Part shown: in pieces, positions 47,198 to 56,515 of the stretch
How positions within the stretch are numbered: the first letter of the stretch is position 1
Layout of the letters: every line of letters begins with the position of its first letter
NCBI GenBank assembly: GCA_036426205.1
Contig: CM071569.1
Span: 3,242,559-3,306,558 of the forward strand
DNA length: 64,000 nt
DNA from: Ascaphus truei
Lineage: Eukaryota; Chordata; Amphibia; Anura; Ascaphidae
Reading direction: 5' to 3'
The notes under the pieces: generated by a model
The model's input: only the letters and a program-made list of their open reading frames with translations
Database searches by the model: none
What the model was told of the DNA's origin: nothing
Made by a program: the position numbers and the translations under genes

Positions 47198-48277
47198 ATG
47201 TCACTGTTTTCTAATCGTGCACTACGGAGTAGTCATATTGACACAATTTTTGCTGATGAGTCAGAGGAGGAGAATATAGATATAGACACTGATAATTTGG
47301 ACACATTATTTAATAGAGTAGAGAAATCACTCACATTAGAAATGAGACAAATTTGGGAAGTAGTAACACTAAAGAAATATATGGAGTATCATAGGATACC
47401 ACGAGGATTGAGGGTTCTCAAGCCACCTACATTAGAAACTGATAACGAGGTGTTCATGAAAGAATGGAATCACATTCTGGATACATGCTCATACGATCTG
47501 ATGAGATTGTCAATTCAGTATAGAACTAAGTCTCTAGATGTTCTAGATAAAGAAATATCTGAGACTCAAGAAAAATTGGAGGTTTTCTCAGAGTCCAAAG
47601 AATATAAAACTTTGGATGAGAAAATAACCAAAAGAATTGAAAAATTAGAAAAGGAAGTGATTAATACCAAACAAAAAAAGTTTATCAGAGACAGAAAGGA
47701 TTATGAACAAAATAGACAGAGGGATTGGAAGACAGAGAAAAAAGCCCCAATCTCTGAAGAACCCCCTTGTTCGGTAGAAACACCTGTCCCCAAAGTGACA
47801 CCCAAAATAGACAAAAAAGACACACAGAAAGGAATTAAAATGTCTGGTAATCACAAAAAACCATCGGGCAAATCACGCCCTTTCTTTGGCACTAGACCAC
47901 AAGTACCATTTAAAGATGGCTACCAAAGATATCAGGGCCCACCATATAGGGGTTATCATGATGATCGTGAGAACTATGGTCATCGTGACTTTTACCATGA
48001 TGGACATAGGGACCACGACTTCAATGCATACAGACCCAATAATACATTTAGACCATATGATGTACCACGAAGGGATTTTGTATCTAACCAATCCCCGGTG
48101 TCTTTTTTAGATCACGACAGGGAGCAAGACTTCCCTACAAGGAGGGACAGCGAAACAAACAATCTAGTGGGGAGACAAGATACTCCACGCTCCACAAGGC
48201 GGAAAAGAACAGAGGACTCAGAGGAAAAAGAGGAGGGAGGAAAAAGAAAAAAACAAGAACTCGGGAACCTAAGGTAG
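47198..48277 (+). CDS. PLE N-terminal protein (359 aa), frame-split from the RT
   Basis: No enzymatic domain recognised. An acidic patch lies at residues 19-34, a charged helix of coiled-coil character at about 111-180, a His/Tyr/Arg/Asp-rich low-complexity stretch at 240-293 and a Lys/Arg-rich nuclear-signal-like end at 333-352. The ATG at 47,198 has a purine at -3 and is the first in frame after the leader. The frame ends at TAG 48,275, while the RT frame is open from 48,088, an overlap of about 190 bp. In this element type the N-terminal region and RT normally form one protein, so this is likely the front half of a single gene, split by a -1 shift at an A7 tract (48,247-48,253). The nucleic-acid-binding role is inferred from composition only. 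Confidence 0.75.
   Translation: MSLFSNRALRSSHIDTIFADESEEENIDIDTDNLDTLFNRVEKSLTLEMRQIWEVVTLKKYMEYHRIPRGLRVLKPPTLETDNEVFMKEWNHILDTCSYDLMRLSIQYRTKSLDVLDKEISETQEKLEVFSESKEYKTLDEKITKRIEKLEKEVINTKQKKFIRDRKDYEQNRQRDWKTEKKAPISEEPPCSVETPVPKVTPKIDKKDTQKGIKMSGNHKKPSGKSRPFFGTRPQVPFKDGYQRYQGPPYRGYHDDRENYGHRDFYHDGHRDHDFNAYRPNNTFRPYDVPRRDFVSNQSPVSFLDHDREQDFPTRRDSETNNLVGRQDTPRSTRRKRTEDSEEKEEGGKRKKQELGNLR
48247..48253 (+). promoter_or_regulatory. A7 slippery-type sequence at frame junction
   Basis: Seven A followed by C lie so that the upstream frame reads them as A AAA AAA, the form used for -1 frameshifting. A shift of -1 here joins the N-terminal frame to the RT frame 22 bp before the stop at 48,275. A small hairpin (AGTGG/CCACT, about 48,299-48,317) lies downstream, rather far for a classical stimulator. 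A one-base deletion or consensus error in the A run would look the same. Confidence 0.45.
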
Positions 48278-48288
48278 GAGCCACTAAT

Positions 48289-50583
48289 GTGTTCAACATC
48301 AGTGGACATCAGACCACTGCGGTTGAGGACAGGGTCCTATCAAAGGGTCTAAATTTCGCTCCATCACAGGGACCCAATATGTTCAACTTATATGTCGACA
48401 CTCATAAATTTGTGAGAAGGCTGACTTTGAAGAAATATTTTCTAAAGGATGCTGTAACTAGAAGTATAACACATGCGGAGAGTTCTCCAACTGTAACAGA
48501 ACCCATTGCAAGAAAGCAATTCAAAAACCCTTCAGTTTTTTATCCAAAACACATAAAAGGCAACTTCTTGGATACTTTTACTGAGTTGGTAATTAAGGAT
48601 ATGGAGAAGGCAGCTAATGAATTTACCATTAAAAATCATAATCTTAGCTTAGTGGAAAAGAAAGCAATTAAAGGGTTGGAAAGTAACCCCAACATAGTGA
48701 TTAAGGCCGCAGATAAAGGCGGGGGAATCGTTATCATGGATTCATCCTACTATAAGAAGGAGTCCATGAGGATTCTAAGTGATCAAGATACATATATCAA
48801 ACTAGATCACAACCCATCAGTAGTTTTCAAAGAAACAATAAAAGACTACATACAAAAAGGTCTTAATGATGGAGTCATCTCAAAGGGAGAATCGGAATTC
48901 TTGGACATCGCACAGCCAAGAGTTCCGGTTTTCTATTTTATTCCAAAGATACATAAGGATCTTTGGAATCCGCCAGGCCGCCCAATAATATCGGGCATAA
49001 AATCCATGTCGTCCAACCTTTCCCAATTTATAGACTCAGTACTCCAAAAATATGTCATGAACATGCCCTCTTATCTACGCGACACCACTCATGTTCTGAA
49101 CATCTTAAAAGATATACAGTGGGCCAATCACTATACATGGGTCACGTGTGACGTGACCTCACTGTATACTGTCATTGACCATGAGTTAGGTGTCGCGGCG
49201 ATCAGAAGAGTTTTGGATCGTGATAACAGCTTGGAGATAAATTTCAAAAATTTTATAATAGATGGAATAAAATTCATTCTAACGCATAATTTCTTCCACC
49301 ATGACGATAGCTTCTACCTCCAGATATGCGGCACCGCAATGGGCACCAGGTTCGCCCCCAGTTATGCCAACATATTTATGGGTATGTGGGAGGAGGATAA
49401 TATCCTATCCCGCAACCCATATGGGGAGGACCTGGTGCTATGGAAACGCTACATTGATGACGTGCTGTGTATCTGGGGGGGAAGTGATGAGGGTTTACTG
49501 AAATTCCAAGAGTACCTTAATCAAAATAAACTAAATTTAAAATTTACCTTTAATAATAGTCCCCAAACCATAGATTTCTTAGATCTAACCCTATATATAG
49601 AAGAAGGATCCATCGAGACAAAAACCTTCTACAAAAAGGTAGATGCCAACACCTATCTGTTGGCATCAAGTCATCATAATCCAAGATGGATAAATAATAT
49701 ACCTAAGGGCCAATTTCTAAGAACAAAACGGAATTGTTCCAGAACTGAGATATTTGATATACAGGCAGAAGAACTAAAGAACAAATTTATGGATAGGGAA
49801 TACAATCATACTAAGGTAACAAGGGCATTGGAATCTGTAAAAAACATCCCAAGAGAGGATCTAATAGTAATGAATTCAAATAAAAAGAAATCCAACGTAG
49901 GGGAGTTTATTCCATTCATCACCAAGTATAATGCCATGGCCCCGAAAATTACCCAAATAATTAAAAAACATTGGGGCATTTTACAGGGAGACCAAACACT
50001 AAACACTATTCTACCAACAATTCCCCAAATAGTGTTTAAAAGGGCAGATAATCTTAAACTACAACTTTCCCCAAGCTGTCCATTTGATGTGGTAAAGAAA
50101 TCCAACACAACATGGCTTAGGGAACTCAATGGGTTCTTCACATGTGGGAAATGCATTGGCTGCAAATACAGCACCAAATGTAGGGAATTCAAATCCAATG
50201 CAACAGGTGCTGTATTTCCAATCAAGTCCTTCATAAACTGTAAGAGCTCCTTTACGGTCTACCTGTTGGAATGCCCCTGTGGGCTACAATATGTAGGGCG
50301 AACAGGTAGACCACTAAAGAGACGCTTTGCAGAACATATCTACAATATTAGAAGAGGTTTTGAGACACATAGTGTCTCAAATCACTTCAAAATAAAACAC
50401 AATCAAAACCCAGAGGGATTGGTCTGCAAGGGTATAGATTGCCCCAAACAAAATTGGAGAGGGGGAGATAAAATCAATCTAATATCGCGGCGTGAAAGCT
50501 ATTGGATATACACCCTTAAAACATTAACCCCAAAAGGTCTAAACATAGAGTTTGACCTGGCATCTTTTTTGAGAGATAGTTAA
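48289..50583 (+). CDS. PLE reverse transcriptase with GIY-YIG endonuclease (764 aa)
   Basis: The protein copies element RNA at a target nick and cuts DNA by its endonuclease. RT blocks: 'KAADKGGGIVIMD' at 139-151, 'FYFIPKIHK' at 215-223, 'PIISG' at 232-236, 'WVTCDVTSLY' at 284-293 with catalytic Asp288, 'CGTAMGTRFAPSYAN' at 347-361 and 'YIDD' at 388-391. 'DFLDL' and 'NIPKGQFLR' belong to the thumb region. A Cys cluster (C619, C622, C625, C631) precedes the GIY-YIG core 'VYLLECPCGLQYVGRTGR' at 657-674, with Arg679, His683 and the catalytic-type Glu736 in 'RRESYWIY'. All key residues are kept. The listed start is a GTG; the frame is open upstream to 48,088, so no true start is evident and translation from the upstream frame by -1 shift is the likely route. 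Not homologous in layout to LTR or L1-type elements. Confidence 0.92.
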   Translation: MFNISGHQTTAVEDRVLSKGLNFAPSQGPNMFNLYVDTHKFVRRLTLKKYFLKDAVTRSITHAESSPTVTEPIARKQFKNPSVFYPKHIKGNFLDTFTELVIKDMEKAANEFTIKNHNLSLVEKKAIKGLESNPNIVIKAADKGGGIVIMDSSYYKKESMRILSDQDTYIKLDHNPSVVFKETIKDYIQKGLNDGVISKGESEFLDIAQPRVPVFYFIPKIHKDLWNPPGRPIISGIKSMSSNLSQFIDSVLQKYVMNMPSYLRDTTHVLNILKDIQWANHYTWVTCDVTSLYTVIDHELGVAAIRRVLDRDNSLEINFKNFIIDGIKFILTHNFFHHDDSFYLQICGTAMGTRFAPSYANIFMGMWEEDNILSRNPYGEDLVLWKRYIDDVLCIWGGSDEGLLKFQEYLNQNKLNLKFTFNNSPQTIDFLDLTLYIEEGSIETKTFYKKVDANTYLLASSHHNPRWINNIPKGQFLRTKRNCSRTEIFDIQAEELKNKFMDREYNHTKVTRALESVKNIPREDLIVMNSNKKKSNVGEFIPFITKYNAMAPKITQIIKKHWGILQGDQTLNTILPTIPQIVFKRADNLKLQLSPSCPFDVVKKSNTTWLRELNGFFTCGKCIGCKYSTKCREFKSNATGAVFPIKSFINCKSSFTVYLLECPCGLQYVGRTGRPLKRRFAEHIYNIRRGFETHSVSNHFKIKHNQNPEGLVCKGIDCPKQNWRGGDKINLISRRESYWIYTLKTLTPKGLNIEFDLASFLRDS

Positions 50584-51157
50584 TTTATATCAAATTGACA
50601 GTCGATCAAAATCAAAAATATATATATTAAAATCTGTCAGCCAGCATCAATAAATTCCTATGAGTCCTCTGTTCAATCTGTACCATAGACACTATATGGA
50701 TACTAGAATGTTCCATTTTTTTATATACAAAAGCCCATTTTAAGTATACAATCAAATATCACTGTATTAATGGTCTCAGACATGAATGTCTATACATATT
50801 TATTTTTATGCATCAGAATTATTAATTGTATTATCTGTTGTGTTTTTGATACCATATGTAGTACTGTGTGTGAATTGTATTTTATTATGTTGTATCACAG
50901 TCTTATTATAGCAAGTTTGTGATACAGTTACCATGTATGACAGGAGTTTGTAATGATTACATCACTACTCCAGTCAATCAGCCCAATACCCCCTTGGAAA
51001 TAAAAATTATATAAAGGTGAGTGTAGGGCCATTTAGTTGTGCTTAAACAGCACCTTATGACATCAATTAGCCCAAAGCACCCCTCTGGGAATAATTATCC
51101 CATTAGGGCGAGTCTAGGGCCAATTAGCTGTGCATAAATAGCACAAGCAACATCTAA

Positions 51158-51215
51158 GCTCCATTACCCCTGAGGAAGTGACGTCAGAGGTCACGAAACG
51201 CGCGTAGGGTGGAGC
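51158..51215 (+). ncRNA. Hammerhead ribozyme of the PLE, complete
   Basis: CUGAGGA core, stem II GUGAC/GUCAC with a seven-base loop, GAAA, stem III CGC/GCG without a loop, and UA at the cleavage position. Stem I pairs GCUCCA with UGGAGC and CCC with GGG, leaving a UUA bulge where loop-loop contacts occur in natural hammerheads. PLE hammerheads with minimal stem III have been described and are thought to act as dimers. It lies 575 bp after the RT stop codon. Confidence 0.92.
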
Positions 51216-51831
51216 ATAGCTGCACGCATTGCTACGTGCCAATACCAGCTGAGGAGGTTGCTGTTGGAAGTGACGACATCTGAGGTGGACCTGGCGCTCT
51301 GACTTGCGGCCGCGAGGAGGAGATACACGCAGGATCCAGCCTCCGCACACACCACGGTCCAGCCCCTCATGCTTGCGGACGGCACATTGTAAATCGTGCA
51401 GACAGACCATATAGCATGTGAGTGCATTATATGTTGGTCTTTTTATTTGTTTTATTAAATTGTACTGTACCACACTATTGGGCCTTTTATCTTTTGTGTA
51501 TCACTGGGCGGATCGGCACCTGTGGAGCGGGAGCAACACCAGTGGGGAACCCGGTGACAGATACCAACAGCCGGTTTAAAGATACCTTTTAAGGCCTACG
51601 TTTACCCATCTAGATGTAAGTATCTAGCAGCTGTGTGAATGAGGCTTCAATATACACGAGATACTGCGCAATGGTTTCCTGTCTTCTTTGATTACAGATC
51701 AAGAAACATCTAAAGAAAACCAGGAAGTCAATTTGTGGACAATTTCCCAACAGTTCTCTAACAACAGGACTGATTTATCAGGTGTATGCACTTGATAGTG
51801 CGCCAAGGACTTTGCTCTCTTTAACCAAACA

Positions 51832-51947
51832 GTCTGGGTTGACCATGTTTTTCCCATGAATATATTAATACAATCAGCAGGACTGTACCATTTCTTAGCG
51901 CCTGGTGGGTTAATCATTGATTTACCCATTATATATATTGTTAGGAT
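51832..51947 (+). repeat. Long direct duplication, right copy (116 bp)
   Basis: Matches 46,833-46,951. After this copy the sequence continues into H2 (AAATTGTTTGGAATT), whereas after the left copy it continues into the PLE (ACTCCTCC). Confidence 0.9.
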
Positions 51948-53115
51948 TAAATTGTTTGGAATTTGGATGGCTTGTTTTTAGTACATTATAGGATTGGTTA
52001 GCATTTTAAATGAATTAATTTTGTTGGCTAGTGGTTTTATTTTTTTAATTGATTAGTTGGCGTGTGGTTTTATTTCTTGAATAGTTTTCTTGGATAGGTG
52101 TTTATTTAATTGTATTTTTATGTTTTGGAATAACATAATTTTTATTATTTAGCTGTTTTGGTGATAGATAAATGTTAGTGATGTGTACTATTAGGCGATT
52201 TAGTTATTTTATTGTTGGAGAGTTTAGGTGCTTGTGTATTTATTTTATTATTGTGTATTTTTGGTCTTCATGATTTGTATTAGGTTGACCATTGAGTGCT
52301 ATAGTGGTTTATCATGCCCATATTATATGGTTATGATATACCACTGTGCCAATCAATGGGTAGAGGGTGGGTATAGTGGCCCTTGGGTGGTGGTTAGGCC
52401 TCCCGGGTGGGTAGCGGGGGATTAATCATTAAGGTGATTAAGGGGTTAGGGGCCAGTAGATTGTATTTTTTCATGTACTCTTGCTGCAACAGAGGGCATG
52501 GAGCTGAAGTATGCTGACGAGGATGCCCTTCATGATGGCAGGGGTAAGTAGAAAGTTTTATTTACTTTCTTTATGCTTGCTAGCTAATGTTTGATTTTAT
52601 AATGGGCAAATTAGCTATTATCCATGTCTGGATAATAGTTATTTTGCCCAATAATGTAATGTATGTGTTGTGGGTGGTTGTTGGAGGTAGAAGAGGTGAG
52701 TAGTAGGGTTGTTGTGTTTATTTTTGTTTCTTGGCGGTGGAGGGATTGGTTGAAGGGGGTAGTATCCCCAAGGGTGGGTGTTTAGGCCTTCCGGGGGTAG
52801 CGGGACAGGTTATCCCCTTCATTACCATAAAGGTTCCCACCGCTATTGTAGTGAATGGGTTAACTCCTCCCACAACCTTCCAGCCAGGCCTAAGCACCCA
52901 CCCTGGGACTACTACCCCCTTCATCCACCCTTTCTACCCCAAGAAACAGGCTATTGAGGTTTAACCCCTTCATTGTCTTAGCAGCTTGCCGCTAAGGTAA
53001 TGAAGCTGTTTTAATATAAATTGTAATACTAATGTAGATGAGCAGGGTGTCTCCGGAGCAGAACCACATTTATTTGAGGTCCAGGTTTATGAAAGCTTAT
53101 GCAATAGGCCCCTGT

Positions 53116-54436
53116 GTGTTTATTTCTAGCATTTGCTTGGTTTTACTGTAGTACACCAAAATTAAATTTATGTGTGGTCAGACTACTTCAGAAAGTTCCT
53201 CTCTTCTCATGCTTGACTCTGAGCAAGGGAGATTGCCCTTTATTTTAACAACGCATACTGTAATTAAACAGGCTGCAGGTTTTCATTACACCTATCTGGC
53301 TCTACTTAATGGCCCCAATTGATACGAGCTCCCATCTCCAATTAATCATCATTATACTAAATGAATGGATTGTCTGTCCCCTGAGAATGAAACAGTCCTG
53401 CCAGATAAATGTTTCCCAATAAATGAATTGCCCCCTCCCCAAGAGAGCTCTGCGAGTAGTTAAAACCAGAACCTTCAGCTCTGTTTCAGTTCATATCACT
53501 GAAACCATATTGAGATTCTTATATATTGCATTTATTTAATTGGTGGTTTTTACTCCTTGAGAAAAATGTCTATGTGATGGTAAAAGTTGTTTGTGTAATT
53601 CTTTCTAGGACTATGTGGTCATCAGCATTAAAGGTTGTGTGGGGTTATCAAGGGTCTGTATGTCAGACACATGCAGGTGTTTACTTTACCTGAATAAACG
53701 CAACCCAACATTTCTGTTTAGCTCAGGTTACCATTACATTGGACCTTTGTACTTTGTATAAACCAGCTCAGAGAGAGCTGCTGTCTGCTGAGGCAATCTC
53801 TTCACATGGGTTAAATATAACAGATAATCCTTACAGACTGAAAGAATGAAATCTCTTAAAAGGCCGAGTTACTGTATAGTAGGTTTCGCTTCTGAAGTTT
53901 TTAGTGAAGAATTAACCATTTTCTTTAGATAACGACCCACCATGCTCTAGGTCTGTTTTGCTCTGTTTTATTTTTCCCTGTACGTTATTTAACTGTTCAA
54001 GCACTGGAAGTGTTCAAGGAGTCGACGTCCACAGAGTGTACAGTATATATAAAGTACAATGTTTTCCCTATACTATGTGAGTCTGCACATGTTGTATTAT
54101 TACACAGATTGACAGAGCAGAAGAGATGAGAACCACTACGATAGTGGATAGGGCAGACACAAGATACTGTTCCAGCTTGTACTGCACTGGGGTTTTGTTT
54201 CTACAAAATGTTTGTGCTTTGGTTCTGGTTTTGCCTAAACTTGATTGGCAGAATTTGGGATTTTTGCTAAATTGTGAAAATGAATACAATTAGAGAATAT
54301 AGACCGGTCAGGTGGTGGTATATCTTTTTCTATAACAAATTACCTAAGAGGTTAATCAAACTGGAAACGATTGATTCGTTTACTAGTAGAGACAGGTCGG
54401 ATGATGGAATCTCAATGTCAACCTTTAAACCCTATA
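53116..54436. other. Non-coding stretch
   Basis: No gene recognised. The last 130 bp (54,300-54,436) and 55,724-55,820 share GACAGGTC.G.TGGT and CCAACC..ATA words, so the LTR A2 seems to have landed in a short tandem repeat. Confidence 0.45.
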
Positions 54437-54440
54437 CAAG

Positions 54441-55719
54441 TGTAGCCCCGGTCCCCGGCGGCTCCTAGAGACCCCCCTCCTTTGTGGCAGCGCGATCGCG
54501 GGTGCCGCCGTAGCCAGCGACGGACCCGCCGGCTGCTTCCAAAGGTGGGGGCCGGAGCAGGGAGTGTTGCGAGCCTTAGGAGGCTCGGCGGCGTACCCGG
54601 CTAGCGGGGGCCCCCATTGTGGCTGCGCGCGCATGCGGCGTGATCGCGCATGTACAGATGAGGCCAGGGAGTTGTGGCGGCCATTGAAGAGTTGCGCATG
54701 TGCAGTGCAGTCGCGCATGTGGCCCCAATGTAGGGATCGCCTCCACGGGACTACAAGTCCCAGGAGGCTAAGGGGGGAAGGTACCAGGTGCCCCATAGTG
54801 GCCAATAGGGCTGGAGGATTGCCCTGCCGGGAGAAGAGATACCTTTGGCGGGGTTTTGAGGAGAGGAGCAGTTGGCGCCAGGAGAAGCTAGGGGAAGGAG
54901 GTAGGGTGCAGGAGTCAGTGACTCCCTGCACTAGGCCAGCAGCCCCCAAGGCCCCAGCTAGCCTTGAGCCACCCAGTAGTGCGATTTGTGTCAGGGACAG
55001 GCCCCAGGTTAGGGAACCTGCCCCTTATTATCCAGAGTCAGTTAGGGACCCAGCAGACACTGCGCGTCCATCCAGAGGTTTGGGCTCAGAACTTCGCCGT
55101 CGCTGCAGCAGCCATCCGGGTGGGATCGCCTCCAACAGTAGTTCCTGTACAGAGCCGACATCAGGATCCTTTGTGAAGTTCCTTGGCAGGCCCGGGCACC
55201 GAAGTGCCTGGCAGGTAATCAACAAGTGCACCAACGAGTCATATCATATTCACACGGGACATAGTGGCTGCGCAGTCACACATATCTATCTCACTTGAGG
55301 GTGGGGTAATACGGTGTGGGGTTACTGGACACTGGGTGGGATCATCCGGTGGAGGTGGAGGTAGCATCCTGCGAGATGCAGTAGTTAGTGTCTCCTCTAG
55401 GGAGGGATACCTGTTGATTATATGCAAAAGTACGGTTCCTATGCTCACAAGTAAAGTCATTGGTTGTTTTACATACTGTGTGTGGAGTGATATATATAGT
55501 GTCCTGCGAGGAACCACTCCCCCTCTGGTGGGAGCCATCGCAGGTGGAGGCACTGCACCAAGCACGAGGTTATTCATATTGTGTCATACGTGCCCCAGGC
55601 TCTCCGTGGCGGAGGCTTAGGCCTCCTGTGAGCCTACAGGTAAAGCACCACACTGGGTAATGCATATAGATCCCCTCACCTACACCCTATCTGCGATTGG
55701 GGGGGGAATATGGGTTACA
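54441..55719 (+). mobile_element. Solo LTR-like repeat A2 (1.28 kb)
   Basis: Starts TGTAGCCCC and ends GGGTTACA, with CAAG directly outside both ends (54,437-54,440 and 55,720-55,723). It is homologous to A1 (33,622-37,150) over its 5' GC-rich part and over 'GGATCCTTT..GAAGTT..TTG..CAGGCCCG'. The downstream part has 'CTCTCCGTGGCGGAGGCTTA'. No internal coding sequence; TGTA..TACA ends and a 4-bp TSD fit an LTR. Confidence 0.7.
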
Positions 55720-55723
55720 CAAG

Positions 55724-56515
55724 CAACTTAACAGTGTTAAAGCAACTGTAACTGATTGACTACTATACTAGGAGAGAGCAGAGACAGGTCAGGTGGTAGT
55801 ACCTCTATGCCAACCCATATAACCAACAGGTAGGGGCAGACTGGTATGGGGCAATTGCCCAATGAGCCAGTTCTATTTCCAGGAATGCGGGCCGCTGCTT
55901 TGCAGTAACTGTGCCGGCCCGGCACTCAGCTTTGTACCCAAAGCCGACAGCATGCTGGGCCAGCCTCAATCTGCAGCAGGAGCTGGAAAAGAGAGCTGGA
56001 TGTGGAGCTAAAGGGACGGTCGAGGGACAGGCAAAGAGGCCTGGCGGCGAATGCATGTGTGAAAGCCGCGATCTGCAGTCTGTGGCTGAGCTGCAGGGGG
56101 AAAGACAAGATCGCTATAGGGGGTCGTGGTGGGGGCGCGGCCATGACGTCACACGGCTGGGTTGCCCTCATTGGCTGAACCACCGCCGTGATGTGGCCAG
56201 GGCTCCGTCGTCACTAGCAAAGACAAGATTATTGTCTTTGCAAAAATGTGGTGGCGCATTGCGATCTGTACATGCAGTTACTGGGCCCGGCAATATAGAG
56301 GGGTGGATCTTGTACGCATGCCGTAGCGCTCGCTGCAGCTTACACTGGGGACTCCGCCTAAGCAGGACTTGTGGTGGGGTTGTCATTGGAGCCTGGGGGC
56401 AGAGCTAGTAGTGAAGATGGAGCACTGGTGGTCAGTTGGGGCTAAGGTACGGAGCTTTGCCCTAGCTTGGAGCTGGGGGTTAACAAATTAAGGTGTTTGT
56501 GTATGTGTGTATGTG
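55724..56515. other. Non-coding GC-rich stretch
   Basis: Overlapping frames of 60-165 codons exist on both strands but none shows a known motif. I see no gene. Confidence 0.4.

Larger units (their letters stand above)
46952..51831 (+). mobile_element. Penelope-like element, nearly intact (4.9 kb)
   Basis: Contains a 246-bp leader, the N-terminal frame 47,198-48,277, the RT/endonuclease frame 48,289-50,583 and a 1.25-kb 3' region with a complete hammerhead at 51,158-51,215. The 3' region also has an internal repeat of about 90 bp (AGTGTAGGGCC near 51,022 and AGTCTAGGGCC near 51,111). It lacks a second ribozyme-bearing terminal repeat on the 5' side, so it is probably 5'-truncated or a one-repeat copy. 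It is bordered by 116-119 bp direct duplications that include the end of element X and its TSD. Confidence 0.85.
44425..53112. mobile_element. Large TIR element, copy H2, with nested insertions (8.7 kb)
   Basis: The left end 'GGGGCCTATTCTATAAGCC' and the reverse complement of the right end 'GGGGCCTATTGCATAAGC' form TIRs of about 26 bp, both flanked by TGT. Inside are the family landmarks: an inverted 'TCACATGGTA' hairpin (about 44,920-44,990), 'GGATTACAAA' plus purine tail (45,057), a 'GAAGACTTCTAAAGGTAAGT' block (46,153), ATTATCC..GGATAAT at 52,617 and 'CGCTAAGG' at 52,990. Nested insertions are 45,181-46,072 and 46,380-about 51,936. Removing them leaves about 2.2-2.3 kb, similar to H1. No transposase. 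Confidence 0.6.

Noticed and set aside
55911..56408. 165-codon plus-strand frame
   Set aside because: GC-rich non-coding composition, competing antisense frames, no motif.
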